Below are positions 52,116 to 60,974 of a stretch of 64,000 nucleotides of DNA, piece by piece (position 1 is the stretch's first letter; each line of letters opens with the position of its first letter). The stretch comes from Terriglobia bacterium (lineage in GTDB: Bacteria > Acidobacteriota > Terriglobia > Terriglobales > Acidobacteriaceae). The notes beneath the pieces were generated by a model, which did not search any database, was not told the origin of the DNA, and was given only the letters and a program-made list of their open reading frames with translations. Both the position numbers and the translations under genes were made by a program. The DNA lies in contig JAIQGK010000006.1 in assembly GCA_020072645.1 (NCBI GenBank), positions 1 to 64,000 of the forward strand. The letters run 5' to 3'.

Positions 52116-52973
52116 TATGGTGGCGCGCAGCCTCCGATCGCTGCCCTTCTCGTTAACTGAACAGTTTGGCCCATCCTAACATCAAAATATTGTTTTTCTG
52201 CAATAATCGCGGAAGACTTAGAAGTGCTAGCGCTTTGAAGATGCAATATTTTTCAAAGGACGTCTCTGTTAATGGGCATGTCCTGATTCGTAATTGATTC
52301 GTGTCTTACAAACCTCTATACTTCGGTAACGCCTCAGGGCGCGAGGTCTTCAAGAGGCTCTTTGAAAACACGCAGTCAGCACTCAGCAATCAGCCGAAGC
52401 AACCTCAGAACTGCGACCCACTGCCGACCGGACAGCAGGCAGAGGGTTACAAGGGCAAAAAGACCAGCAAAATGACACCGACTAGACTGGCAAAAACAAC
52501 AGAAAAAGGGCTTCGACCGCTCGGTCACCGCTCGGTCGAATTGCACTTTGACGTTTGTTTTCAACAAAACGCCTATGGGGGGTGGGTGTCTGGCTGAGGG
52601 TACATAAGCAGAGGGCTGCAAAGTGGGCTTCGCCAATTTAGATCCTTCATTCGCGGCAAAAGCGGCCGCTCTTTCAGGATGACAGTTTGAGGCGCGGCGA
52701 AGTTGCGCCGCGCGGCTTCATGTGATCGCCGAAATCGCACGACATCGCCGTGATCGGAAAGGCAAAACATCACCGCGGAGGCGCAGAGGCGCGGAGAACA
52801 GCAAAAAATCGGACACAGGCAAGAGTGCCTGTGCCACAGATTGCCAAGAATCGCCATGATTGCCAAAAATCGCCGTGATCGGAAAGGCAAAAACCTACCA
52901 CGGAGACGCTGAGACACGGAGAACAGCCAACATCGGGAAGGTTAGAAGAAGGGGAGCGAAGCAGAGGGCCAAG
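52116..52973. other. repeat-rich intergenic region at the island edge
   Basis: No gene seen. It includes two copies of an ATCGCCGTGATCGGAAAGG unit (52744-52762 and 52869-52887), each followed by a diverged ACC(G)CGGAGGC-type repeat (52765-52802, 52890-52928). It also has an 11-base tandem ACCGCTCGGTC pair (52516-52537). Small open frames here (98-114 codons) read through these repeats and are not credible. Confidence 0.65.
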
Positions 52974-53324
52974 CTAGTTCTTCAGTTTTTCCAGCAGCTT
53001 TTCAGGGTTGATGGGTTTGGGCAGCACTTCAAACACATAGCCTTCAGCACGGGCTTTGGCCAGCAGATCAACGCTGGCTGCCTGTCCGGAGAAGAGAATG
53101 ATGCGGCAGTTGGGGAGCAATTGCATGATGGCTTTGGCGGTCTCAATTCCGTCCATGCCGGGCATGATTACGTCGCTGATCACGGCGTCCGGCAGGACCA
53201 TCTTGGCCCACTTGACCGCCGACTCTCCATGCGAAACCGCCAGCGCGTCGTGTCCTTCGCCTTCCAGAATGTTGACCAGAGTATCTGCGATGATTGGCTC
53301 GTCATCCACGACGATGATCTTCAC
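52974..53324 (-). CDS. single-domain response regulator (CheY-like)
   Basis: A 116-residue receiver with acidic pair DDEP near residue 6, phospho-Asp in AVISDVIMPGMDG, the Ser/Thr position in ILFSGQA and a Lys in VLPKPI. It starts inside the stop region of the preceding kinase gene (ATG at 53322-53324), so it is translationally coupled. It has no output domain; it probably relays phosphate or binds a partner. It is the natural partner of that kinase. Confidence 0.88.
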   Translation of the reverse strand: MKIIVVDDEPIIADTLVNILEGEGHDALAVSHGESAVKWAKMVLPDAVISDVIMPGMDGIETAKAIMQLLPNCRIILFSGQAASVDLLAKARAEGYVFEVLPKPINPEKLLEKLKN

Positions 53325-55546
53325 TAGGCGGGGCCTCCGGCGGAAATCAGCGTGTTGCGTTGGCCTTCCGTGGAGCTTGTGTCCGGGTTGCCGGCCGCGT
53401 ATTCCCTGGGCAGAAAAATTGAGAACGTTGTACCGTGGCTTTGTTCTCCTGTTCTGCTTTTCATCTGGATGCCGCCACGATGCTTCTCAACAATGCCGCG
53501 CGTGATCCACAAGCCAAGGCCGGTGCCGACGTCCGCTTTTGTGGTGAAAAATGGCTGGAAGATGTTTTTTCTGTGCCTTGGTTCGATGCCGCTGCCGGTA
53601 TCGAGAACGGTGATGCGAACTCCGTGAAGGTGCGAGCCGCTCCACGCATGTGATTTTGAGACGCGCAGGACGAGCTTTCCGCCTTCAGGCATGGCATCGA
53701 TGGCGTTGGTGATCAGGTTTGAAAATGCCTGCCGGATTTCTCCGGCGAGCGCCGTGATCTCAAGGTCCTTGTCATATTGCTTGATGACCGTGATGTGCCG
53801 CGATTCAAACCGTTTTTCATAGAGCAGCAGCAGATCGTCGAGCGTTTCAGTAACGTTGAGCTTTACGGGTGAAGAAGTGTCGCGATAAAACCCAAGCGTC
53901 TGGCGCGTGATATGGGCCACGCGATCAAGCTCGCGGCTGGCCAGCTCCAGGTATCCCGCAACGCGGTCGCTCTTAGAGAGGTCACGTTTAGCCAGGTAAA
54001 CCAGGTTCGTTACGGCTTCAAGGGGGTTATTGATTTCATGGGCAACGGTTGCGGCCATACGTCCGGCGGCAGCAAGTTTTTCCGTGGTCCGGAGCGCGCG
54101 CTCGATCTTATTGGTCTCTGTGATATTGCGAATGATCTTAGCGGCGCCAACCACGTTCCCGTTATCGTCCTTTATGGGCGAGATAGTCAGCGATACTTCA
54201 ATTCTCTCGCCGTTCTTGTGCAGACGTATGGTCTCAAAGTGGTCGATTTTTTCACCGCGGCGTATTTTGCTCAGGATCATGATTTCGTCGTGATGCAATT
54301 CCGGAGGAATGATCGTGGTGACCGGCTTTCCGACAATTTCTTCAGCCTTGTAACCGAACAATTTTTCAGCGCTGCGGTTCCAGCTGGTAATAATTCCGTT
54401 CAGGTCCTTGCTGGCAATAGCATCGTCAGAAGATTCAACGATTGCGGCCAGACGAAGCGCGGCTTCTTCAAGCTTTTTGTGCCGTGTAATGTCCCGGACA
54501 ATCTTGGCCGCGCCGACGATTTTTCCCTTGTCGTCCTTTACGGGCGAAACTGTCAGGGACACATGGATCAGCTGTCCGTTCTTGTGCACGCGCACGGTCT
54601 GAAAATGTTCAATGCGCTCACCGGCCCTGATCTTTCCCAGGATCGTGGGCTCGTCACCATGCAGTTCAGGAGGGATGATCAGCGTTACAGGCTGGCCAAC
54701 GATTTCTTGCGCAGTGTATCCAAACAGCCGCTCCGCGCTTCGGTTCCAGCTGGTGATGATTCCGTTCAGGTCCTTGCTGGCAATTGCGTCCTCAGAAGAT
54801 TCAATGATCGCCGCCAGACGGCGCTGTGCTTTCTCAGCTTCATCGCGCTTTGTGATGTCACGCGCTACGGCAAGCTGCACGATGCTTCCGTCGGCATTCT
54901 TGAGCGGAGCGGCGTGTGTTTGCATGCGCCGCCGCACACCGTGAATTCCCACAAGGTCAAATTCAAGCGAGCCTTTTTCGCCCCGGCAGATTCTTTCATT
55001 GAACTCACGAAACCGTTCCCGGTCTCCAGGAGCTATCAGGTTGTAAACGTTCTTGCCTATGATGGCGTCAGCGCTCTCCGCGCCCACCATATTTAATCCA
55101 GCGGAGTTCATGTGCAGCAGTGTGCCGTTGCGGTCAACAACTTTCACGCATTCCGGCGTTGTCTCAACAATCGCACGGTAGTGTTCTTCGCTCCGCCGCG
55201 ATGCGTCCTCCGCCAGCTTGGCCGACGTGACGTCAATGACCACGCCAAACATTCGCGAGCCATCGCGCAGCGTCGCGCCTTTGCAGTACAGCCACCGTAA
55301 TCCTGTCTCAGGATTCTGATAGCGGTACTCAAATTCCATGTTTCCCGTTTCCGCGCCCTCTTTCATGCCTTGCTGCACTTTTCGCCAGTCGGCGGGATAG
55401 ACGCGCGAAGCCCACTTCTGTACATGGGCAGGATCGGCGGCATCCGTGCCGAAGATACGATAAAGTTCAGGGGAAAGATGGCTGGTTTCATCCGCGGGGT
55501 TCCACTCCCACGTCCCTACAAGTTGCGGGTTTATGGTGCGTTCCAT
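53324..55546 (-). CDS. soluble multi-PAS sensor histidine kinase
   Basis: A 740-residue cytosolic sensor without membrane helices. Four PAS units: one at the N-terminus (1-115, with 'QLVGTWEWNPADETSHLSPELYRIFGTD'), one at about 125-245 and two near-identical ones at about 250-370 and 375-490 (both with SEDAI/SDDAIASKDLNGIITSWNRSAE.LFGY.A.EIVG), which look like a recent tandem duplication. H-box ATVAHEINNPLEAV, then G-boxes DTGSGIEPR and TGLGLWIT. Signal unknown. It overlaps the receiver gene, so the pair works together. Confidence 0.92.
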   Translation of the reverse strand: MERTINPQLVGTWEWNPADETSHLSPELYRIFGTDAADPAHVQKWASRVYPADWRKVQQGMKEGAETGNMEFEYRYQNPETGLRWLYCKGATLRDGSRMFGVVIDVTSAKLAEDASRRSEEHYRAIVETTPECVKVVDRNGTLLHMNSAGLNMVGAESADAIIGKNVYNLIAPGDRERFREFNERICRGEKGSLEFDLVGIHGVRRRMQTHAAPLKNADGSIVQLAVARDITKRDEAEKAQRRLAAIIESSEDAIASKDLNGIITSWNRSAERLFGYTAQEIVGQPVTLIIPPELHGDEPTILGKIRAGERIEHFQTVRVHKNGQLIHVSLTVSPVKDDKGKIVGAAKIVRDITRHKKLEEAALRLAAIVESSDDAIASKDLNGIITSWNRSAEKLFGYKAEEIVGKPVTTIIPPELHHDEIMILSKIRRGEKIDHFETIRLHKNGERIEVSLTISPIKDDNGNVVGAAKIIRNITETNKIERALRTTEKLAAAGRMAATVAHEINNPLEAVTNLVYLAKRDLSKSDRVAGYLELASRELDRVAHITRQTLGFYRDTSSPVKLNVTETLDDLLLLYEKRFESRHITVIKQYDKDLEITALAGEIRQAFSNLITNAIDAMPEGGKLVLRVSKSHAWSGSHLHGVRITVLDTGSGIEPRHRKNIFQPFFTTKADVGTGLGLWITRGIVEKHRGGIQMKSRTGEQSHGTTFSIFLPREYAAGNPDTSSTEGQRNTLISAGGPA

Positions 55547-55736
55547 AGCGGTTGCAGCGTCCGGGGTGCTGGAAGGTGCAAAGTTCGGCGCCTCTTCCTC
55601 ACGGTGGCTTTTTGGGCTGGGAACAGCCGACGCTGACGAGCGATCCAGAATAGATTCTCCAAAGAGATCAGAATAGTTAGATGCAGAAAACGGGAATTGG
55701 GCTGTTCAGGCATCCCAAACTATCCGAATTATGGCT

Positions 55737-56381
55737 TTATGCAGCTTTAAGAAGGTAGTCCCTGAAGAATTGCGCTACGCGCCCCATGGCGTCCAGTTGT
55801 GCCAGGCCCCGGAACACATGTCCCTGGTCAGGATAGATTTTAATCTGATAGGGAATTTTATGCTGCTGCAGAATGCGCTCAAGTTCATGTGCGCGATCAA
55901 TCGGCACGGTGGTGTCCTGGGCTCCGTGGAGAATTAGCACCGGCGGAAGATTGCCGGCATTCTTTGTGAATGGCTCCGGCAGACCGCCAAATAGTTCTGC
56001 CACGGCGGCGATCCGGGAGTCCTGCGTGGCCAGTGCCAGTGAGAGAAACGCCCCCAGTGAAAAGCCCAGCAGACCGATTTTGTTTGCGTCTACGCCGGTT
56101 TGACTGGTAGCAAAGCTGACGGCGTCTTTAACAGTTTCAAGCCACTCAAGAAAGTGCGACTCAATCTGGCTGGGCGCGACCCAGTTATGGCCGGTGCGCT
56201 CAAAATAGTGCAGCACAAATACGTGCACGCCGAACATCGCTGCCTGGCTGGCAAAAGGATCAAGGCCATGCAGCGGCCCGCCAGAGCCATGAATGAGAAT
56301 CACTGCCGGACTACTGCCGTCGCGGCTAGGCGGATAGTGATCAATGCGGATTGGCTTGCCGTCACTGGTGAATGTGGCCAT
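55737..56381 (-). CDS. dienelactone hydrolase-like alpha/beta hydrolase
   Basis: A 214-residue enzyme with a full catalytic triad: Ser108 (GFSLGA), Asp156 (GAQDTTV) and His188 (DQGHVF). The oxyanion region is HGSGGP. It resembles dienelactone hydrolase and prolyl oligopeptidase-type small hydrolases (nucleophile elbow G-x-S-x-G). DLH enzymes use Cys as nucleophile; here it is Ser, as in many related esterases. The substrate is unknown. Confidence 0.87.
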   Translation of the reverse strand: MATFTSDGKPIRIDHYPPSRDGSSPAVILIHGSGGPLHGLDPFASQAAMFGVHVFVLHYFERTGHNWVAPSQIESHFLEWLETVKDAVSFATSQTGVDANKIGLLGFSLGAFLSLALATQDSRIAAVAELFGGLPEPFTKNAGNLPPVLILHGAQDTTVPIDRAHELERILQQHKIPYQIKIYPDQGHVFRGLAQLDAMGRVAQFFRDYLLKAA

Positions 56382-56536
56382 GCCGTTAAATCAGCCTTCA
56401 TTAAATTAGATGCGCTTCAATTTCAGAATAGCTGAGAAGATGCTTTGATCGAAGCAGGGCGATAGCAGTGATCTTAAATGTGTTGCCAATGGATTTGATG
56501 TGGTTGCAGCTTGCGAATTTCATTTAATATGCATCC

Positions 56537-57685
56537 GTGGCCATACGTGAAATTCATGTAACCGGATACCGCTCTGTACGCAGTCTGCGCCTGCACCTGA
56601 GCCAGATCAACGTGTTGACCGGCGCCAACGCTACCGGCAAGACCAACCTTTATAACTCCGTTTTTCTGCTGGCCAAGGCGGCCGCGGGAGGCTTTGCCCA
56701 GGTGATTGCTGAAGAAGGCGGCATGGCTTCGGTCTTGTGGGCCGGTGCGCGCAAGAGCCGCTCTATGGGGACTATCCGCATGGAAGGCGTGCGCATGTCT
56801 CTGGGCATCAAGACAGACACGTTTTCTTACGAACTGATCTGCGGCTTGCCCAAGCAGAGTTCGGGAGAGAAGTCGGCATTTTCACTCGATCCGGAAGTTA
56901 AGGAAGAGCGCGTATGGATGGATGCGCCTCATGGACTCAAAGTCACGTTCTTTGAGCGCTCGCCCAAGGGCGCATGGATCCTGGATAACGATGAGCGGCT
57001 GGCTGACTATTCCGGAGAACTGCTGCCTACCGAGTCAGTGCTTTCGCAACTGCGCGAGCCGCATCTTTATCCTGAACTCTCTTCACTGCGCACGGAGATG
57101 AGCCGATGGCGCTTCTATCATCACTTCCGCACGGACGCGGAATCTCCTCTGCGACATCCTCAGGTGGGCGTGCGCACGCCAGTGCTGGCGCATGACGGAC
57201 GCGATCTCGCTGCGGCGCTCCAGACCATCAATGAAGTTGGGCAGTCGCAGGATTTGCATGAGGCAATCCGGCAGGCATTTCCCGGCGCATCACTTGAGAT
57301 CGAACACGATGAAGACAATGGAATGTTTGCCGTGCTGCTGCGCATGCCGGGACTGCGGCGTCCGTTGCGCGCGCGCGAACTTTCTGACGGCACGCTGCGT
57401 TATCTGTGCCTGCTTGCCGCGCTGTTAAGTCCACATCCGCCGTCATTGCTGGCGTTGAACGAGCCGGAGACGAGCTTGCATCCTGACTTGCTGGAGCCGT
57501 TAGCGAAGCAATTGGTCAACGCGGCGAAATATTCGCAGCTCTGGGTGGTCACGCATTCGCAGAGGCTGGCGGAGTTGGTGGAAAAATTTTCCGGGGAAGC
57601 GCCCATCAGGCTGGAGCTAGTCGGCGGAGAAACGCGCGTGATGGGCCAGAGGACTCTCGAAGAGAGTGAAGAAGAGGCGGGATAG
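56537..57685 (+). CDS. AAA family ATPase (RecF/AAA_21-like)
   Basis: A 382-residue ATPase read from a GTG. It begins IREIHVTGYRSVRSLRLHLSQINVLTGANATGKTNLYNSVFLLA, which is the N-terminal strand and Walker A (GANATGKT) of RecF/SMC-like ATPases. The signature (LSDGTLRYLCLLAALL) and Walker B with the D-loop (SLLALNEPETSLHPDLL) and the H-loop (WVVTHSQRL) lie near the C-terminus. It has a normal size and no long coiled coil. Such proteins act in DNA repair or defence; here it is alone. Confidence 0.9.
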   Translation: MAIREIHVTGYRSVRSLRLHLSQINVLTGANATGKTNLYNSVFLLAKAAAGGFAQVIAEEGGMASVLWAGARKSRSMGTIRMEGVRMSLGIKTDTFSYELICGLPKQSSGEKSAFSLDPEVKEERVWMDAPHGLKVTFFERSPKGAWILDNDERLADYSGELLPTESVLSQLREPHLYPELSSLRTEMSRWRFYHHFRTDAESPLRHPQVGVRTPVLAHDGRDLAAALQTINEVGQSQDLHEAIRQAFPGASLEIEHDEDNGMFAVLLRMPGLRRPLRARELSDGTLRYLCLLAALLSPHPPSLLALNEPETSLHPDLLEPLAKQLVNAAKYSQLWVVTHSQRLAELVEKFSGEAPIRLELVGGETRVMGQRTLEESEEEAG

Positions 57686-57690
57686 GCCTC

Positions 57691-59229
57691 TTACGCTATT
57701 GCCTCAACTTTTGGCAGTGACACCGCAGCCGGTGGAACCTGTAACTCCGGCATGGGCCTGGAACTGAAAAGCCTGCGACAAGGTTTTGCTAGCAATCGGG
57801 CACAGAAGCTTGACCTGTTGCGCCGCGCACTGTCCGTTGAGATGCCCGTTCCCGCATACATCTGCCGGTACAGCTTGGAAACAAAAACGAACGCCAGCCG
57901 TGATTTGAAGTTAGGCGTACAGCTGGACCTCTTCCAGATGGATTGGAAGCTGTAAAACCTGTCCCATACGCCCTGTGTCCGCGTGCGGATTTCATCGCAG
58001 CTCATCACTGGATGCTCCATGAACATTTTCGGGCGAAATTGGGAGGGAATTAGCCAGAACCGGCTGAGAGGGATGTCCAGCACACGCGCGCTGTCTGGCT
58101 GCGTTTTTTCCCATTTCTCAAAGTCCACCGTTCCGGGAAAAGGCGTGAGCATGACAAATTGCGCAAAAGTCACGCCTGCACGTTGCGCCAGATTCAGAGT
58201 GGCTTCAAATGTGATCTGCCGGTCAGAGGGAAGTCCAAAAATGAACGAGCCGAGAATATGTATGTTGTGGTTCTTGAACTCTTGCAGCCGTCGGACCAAC
58301 TCTTCTCCGGAGAAGTTAAAATCTTTGTACACGTCTTTAAGGCCTTCCGGAGTCACAGCCTCCACGCCCACCAGAGCGCCTTTGATATGGGCGGCGTGCA
58401 TCGCGTCAAGAAACTGCGGATCTTCGGCGGCTTCCATGGTGATCTGAGTAAAAAAGACCATGTCTTGGGGTAGCTGGGCCAGCCGTGACATCAACTCAAA
58501 CCGCTCACTGCGGATTGCCTTGAGCTCAGCTACACGATGTTGGTTGTTCTGCCGTTCTGCCAGGCGGATATCCGTAAGCGATACCGGATAAAAATTGTCA
58601 TCGGCCAGTGCGATGTAACGGTAGCCCAGCCGGCGCAGCTCCACGATTTCCTGAATCACTGTGTCAGAGGCGCGCTGCCGGGGCTTTTGCCCATCCGTGC
58701 GCCAGACGGAGCAGAAGGAGCAATGTTTGGGGCAGCCGCGCACCGTTTGCACGGAGGCCCACATGTAACGGCCCTGCGGCAGCAGGTCCCAGCGGGCAGA
58801 TTTGAACTGTTCGGCTCCGACCCTTCCGCCTTCATAAATCTTTTTAAGAGCGTCGTTGTCGGAGTCCCTCAAAGCGTTTGGCCAGGCCTGATCACCATCG
58901 CCTTTTACCACCGCGTGAGCGCCCCCTCTTTCAAAGGGCTCTTCTGAGTAAAGCGTGGGATGGATGCCCCCGAAGATAACAGTAGCGCCGCGCTCACGGG
59001 CTATGCGCCCCAGTTCATAGCCACGCAAGGCGTTTCCTGTGTGAACGCCAATGCCAACCACGTCGCCGGGGGCGATGGTGAGAGGATCAAGCCGATCCAG
59101 TGTTTCGTCGCAAATGACCGGGTCACCGTAAGAAGATGGGGTAGCTGCTGCCAGGACGTACAGCCAGCGGGGGGTAATCACTGCTGTTCCGAACGAAGTA
59201 TCGCTCGGATTCACTAAATGCACTCTCAT
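57691..59229 (-). CDS. B12-binding-type radical SAM protein
   Basis: A 512-residue protein. The N-terminal region (about 1-130) is a cobalamin-binding-like Rossmann domain (RVHLVNPSD, 'IFGGIHPTLYSEEPF'). The radical SAM cluster motif is CxxxCxxC at Cys166, Cys170, Cys173 (RGCPKHCSFC). Further signs are 'GYRYIALADDNFYP' and 'GSFIFGLPSDR'. It likely catalyses a methylation or rearrangement on an unknown substrate. The C-terminal about 70 residues are basic. It converges on the AAA ATPase. Confidence 0.9.
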   Translation of the reverse strand: MRVHLVNPSDTSFGTAVITPRWLYVLAAATPSSYGDPVICDETLDRLDPLTIAPGDVVGIGVHTGNALRGYELGRIARERGATVIFGGIHPTLYSEEPFERGGAHAVVKGDGDQAWPNALRDSDNDALKKIYEGGRVGAEQFKSARWDLLPQGRYMWASVQTVRGCPKHCSFCSVWRTDGQKPRQRASDTVIQEIVELRRLGYRYIALADDNFYPVSLTDIRLAERQNNQHRVAELKAIRSERFELMSRLAQLPQDMVFFTQITMEAAEDPQFLDAMHAAHIKGALVGVEAVTPEGLKDVYKDFNFSGEELVRRLQEFKNHNIHILGSFIFGLPSDRQITFEATLNLAQRAGVTFAQFVMLTPFPGTVDFEKWEKTQPDSARVLDIPLSRFWLIPSQFRPKMFMEHPVMSCDEIRTRTQGVWDRFYSFQSIWKRSSCTPNFKSRLAFVFVSKLYRQMYAGTGISTDSARRNRSSFCARLLAKPCRRLFSSRPMPELQVPPAAVSLPKVEAIA

Positions 59230-59393
59230 TGCGCCTCATCTCGAAAATCATGTTGTCGATCCTGGTAGATATGCAAACTTGAGTATAGCTGTTTAAAGAC
59301 GTACTTATGTTCGATATCGAGCGAGTGGCAGGGGTTGGATGTTCCGAGCCAACAGCCCGAAATGAAGGGGTTCCATCCGGCGCACTGAAAGCC

Positions 59394-59987
59394 TTACTTT
59401 AAGTGCTTCAGCATCTCTTTAAATGCGGGAGTGCCGGACTTGCCCAGCAATTCGTAGATCATCATCTCTGTCGACGACAGCACCGCGCCGGCGGCCTGCA
59501 TGCGGTTCAGGCCCAGCTTCCAGTTCAATTCAGTGCGAGAACTCACCGCGTCTGCTGCGACATGAACGTTCAAGCCCTGGTTTAAGGCCCCAATCGCGGT
59601 CTGAGTGACGCAAATGTGCGATTCCATGCCGCACAGTAGCAGCGTGGTGCGGTTCCCCAGCTTGCCCACTTGCGAGCAGTATTCGCCATTGCCAAAGCAG
59701 CCGAACTCGAGCTTGTCGACAGGCCTCATGTCGGGCAGCAGCGAACTGATCTCGTCCACGGTCTTGCCCAAACCTTTTTCATACTGCGTACTCACCACGA
59801 TGGGCAGAGACAGGATGTCCGCCAGACGGACGAGCAATTGCGCGTTGCGAACCAACCGTTCTTTTTCAAAGATGGGCGGCAGCAGCTTTTCCTGAATGTC
59901 GATGACGGCAAGCGCGCAATCTTCCGGCCGCAGCATGCGCCGCGCAGCCTCAGAGTATGGAGCGGTATCGATGGGAGCGGTGACCAT
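59394..59987 (-). CDS. isochorismatase-family cysteine hydrolase
   Basis: A 197-residue enzyme with the predicted triad Asp30 (VIDIQEK), Lys92 (DKLEF) and Cys126 (MESHICVTQT). The cis-peptide motif before Cys is replaced by GMESHIC as in YcaC-like hydrolases and nicotinamidase relatives. The family cleaves amides or enol ethers; the closest class appears to be YcaC-like proteins of unknown substrate. Alone on its strand. Confidence 0.88.
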   Translation of the reverse strand: MVTAPIDTAPYSEAARRMLRPEDCALAVIDIQEKLLPPIFEKERLVRNAQLLVRLADILSLPIVVSTQYEKGLGKTVDEISSLLPDMRPVDKLEFGCFGNGEYCSQVGKLGNRTTLLLCGMESHICVTQTAIGALNQGLNVHVAADAVSSRTELNWKLGLNRMQAAGAVLSSTEMMIYELLGKSGTPAFKEMLKHLK

Positions 59988-60334
59988 GGAGAAATTGTAT
60001 ATCGATTGCCCTCGGATTTGCCGTGACCTTCTTTCGGGCGCCAGGAGTCAGTTTCCATGCGGCCGACTAATCACCCCGAGAGCCCAAGGATCGGCAGAAG
60101 TGTTCACCGGACATATATGCGTGTTCTGGGCAACTGTTAACCATCAACGACTTAAAGAATTTGTGTCGGGCGAAGTTTAAAGGAAGCTTTTTGTGGCTTT
60201 TTTATTAATAGTCAGCAGCGGAAAGTTCCTATAATTTGGCAGTATATGGCTGAGCAATGCGCGCTCGCGCTAGTACAGAAGGATGCCCGGTAGATTCCGA
60301 AACCGAAACAGATCATTCACTAGAGGTGGAACTC
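59988..60334. other. intergenic, no gene seen
   Basis: The divergent promoter region between the isochorismatase-family gene and the Cys-rich gene. No operator, terminator or RNA is recognised. The first 26 codons of the plus-strand frame at 60257 are outside the favoured start. Confidence 0.35.
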
Positions 60335-60736
60335 ATGGACGAACAGGAACTGAGGAAACAAGGATACATTCGCATCGACCAATTCTGCCGCGCGATGGAC
60401 ACCTGGGCGCAAGTTTGTCAGCAGGAGTTGGAAAGCGACTACAACCTTCGCCGGAACTGGCGCAAAGAGTTCAGGGAACATTGGGCCTTCATCAGGCTGG
60501 CCATCGGCAAGAGCTGCCTGCTTGACCGGCTTATCTACGGTGGTGAGACACTTCGTGAAAGGATGTGTCCGGTTCACAAAGGGCACTGGAGCGGATGCAA
60601 TCTTGAGGGCAAAAATTGTGATTGCGCGCACGACAGTTGCATCACCGGCTGGCTTCAGAATCCAGGCGACCCCAAGTCGGACGCGTCATTCAAAGTGATG
60701 CTGTTGAAGGATTTCGAACAAGACATCAAGGGCTAG
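60335..60736 (+). CDS. small Cys-rich protein, possible metal-binding tail
   Basis: A 133-residue protein; start at 60335 follows GAGGTGG. The first half is helical and acidic/basic mixed (MDEQELRKQGYIRIDQFCRAMDTWAQVCQQELESDYNLRRNW). The second half clusters Cys and His: CPVHKGHWSGC, then CDCAHDSC. The pattern could bind zinc or an iron-sulfur cluster. No family is recognised. The GH13 gene converges on it. Confidence 0.65.
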   Translation: MDEQELRKQGYIRIDQFCRAMDTWAQVCQQELESDYNLRRNWRKEFREHWAFIRLAIGKSCLLDRLIYGGETLRERMCPVHKGHWSGCNLEGKNCDCAHDSCITGWLQNPGDPKSDASFKVMLLKDFEQDIKG

Positions 60737-60901
60737 GGGAGCATTGACCAAAAATCCCATTCGCCTGGGCTTGGCTGCGGACATTTCACCTATCTTGAAC
60801 GCCCTGTGGCCGTTCGTGAACAGATTGACGCTTTCTTTGCCCCTAAGAAGAAGCCTGCTCGGGCCGCGGTGAGCAGCGCAGCCGCAGAAATAAAGTCGCG
60901 T

Positions 60902-60942
60902 AAAAAAACCGGCGGAGCTGCTTGCGGCAGCCCCTCGCCGGT
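60902..60942 (-). terminator. terminator hairpin of the GH13 gene
   Basis: A long hairpin with outer arms ACCGGCG / CGCCGGT and inner GCTGC / GCAGC, loop TTGC, followed on the minus strand by seven T's. It lies 32 bases after the GH13 stop. Confidence 0.7.
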
Positions 60943-60974
60943 CAGAGATAAAGATCAATGGATCGTTCTCTTGA

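Noticed and set aside
52301-52917. Small frames at the edge of the island (98 and 114 codons)
   Set aside because: They are made of intergenic repeats and low-complexity phrases; no ribosome site.
53912-55096. 394-codon plus-strand frame opposite the multi-PAS kinase
   Set aside because: Its internal repeats mirror the duplicated PAS units on the other strand; it is a shadow.
60806-60973. Plus-strand GTG frame (AVREQIDAFFAPKKKP...) before the GH13 gene end
   Set aside because: It runs into the GH13 terminator and the converging gene; no ribosome site. Possible but not supported.
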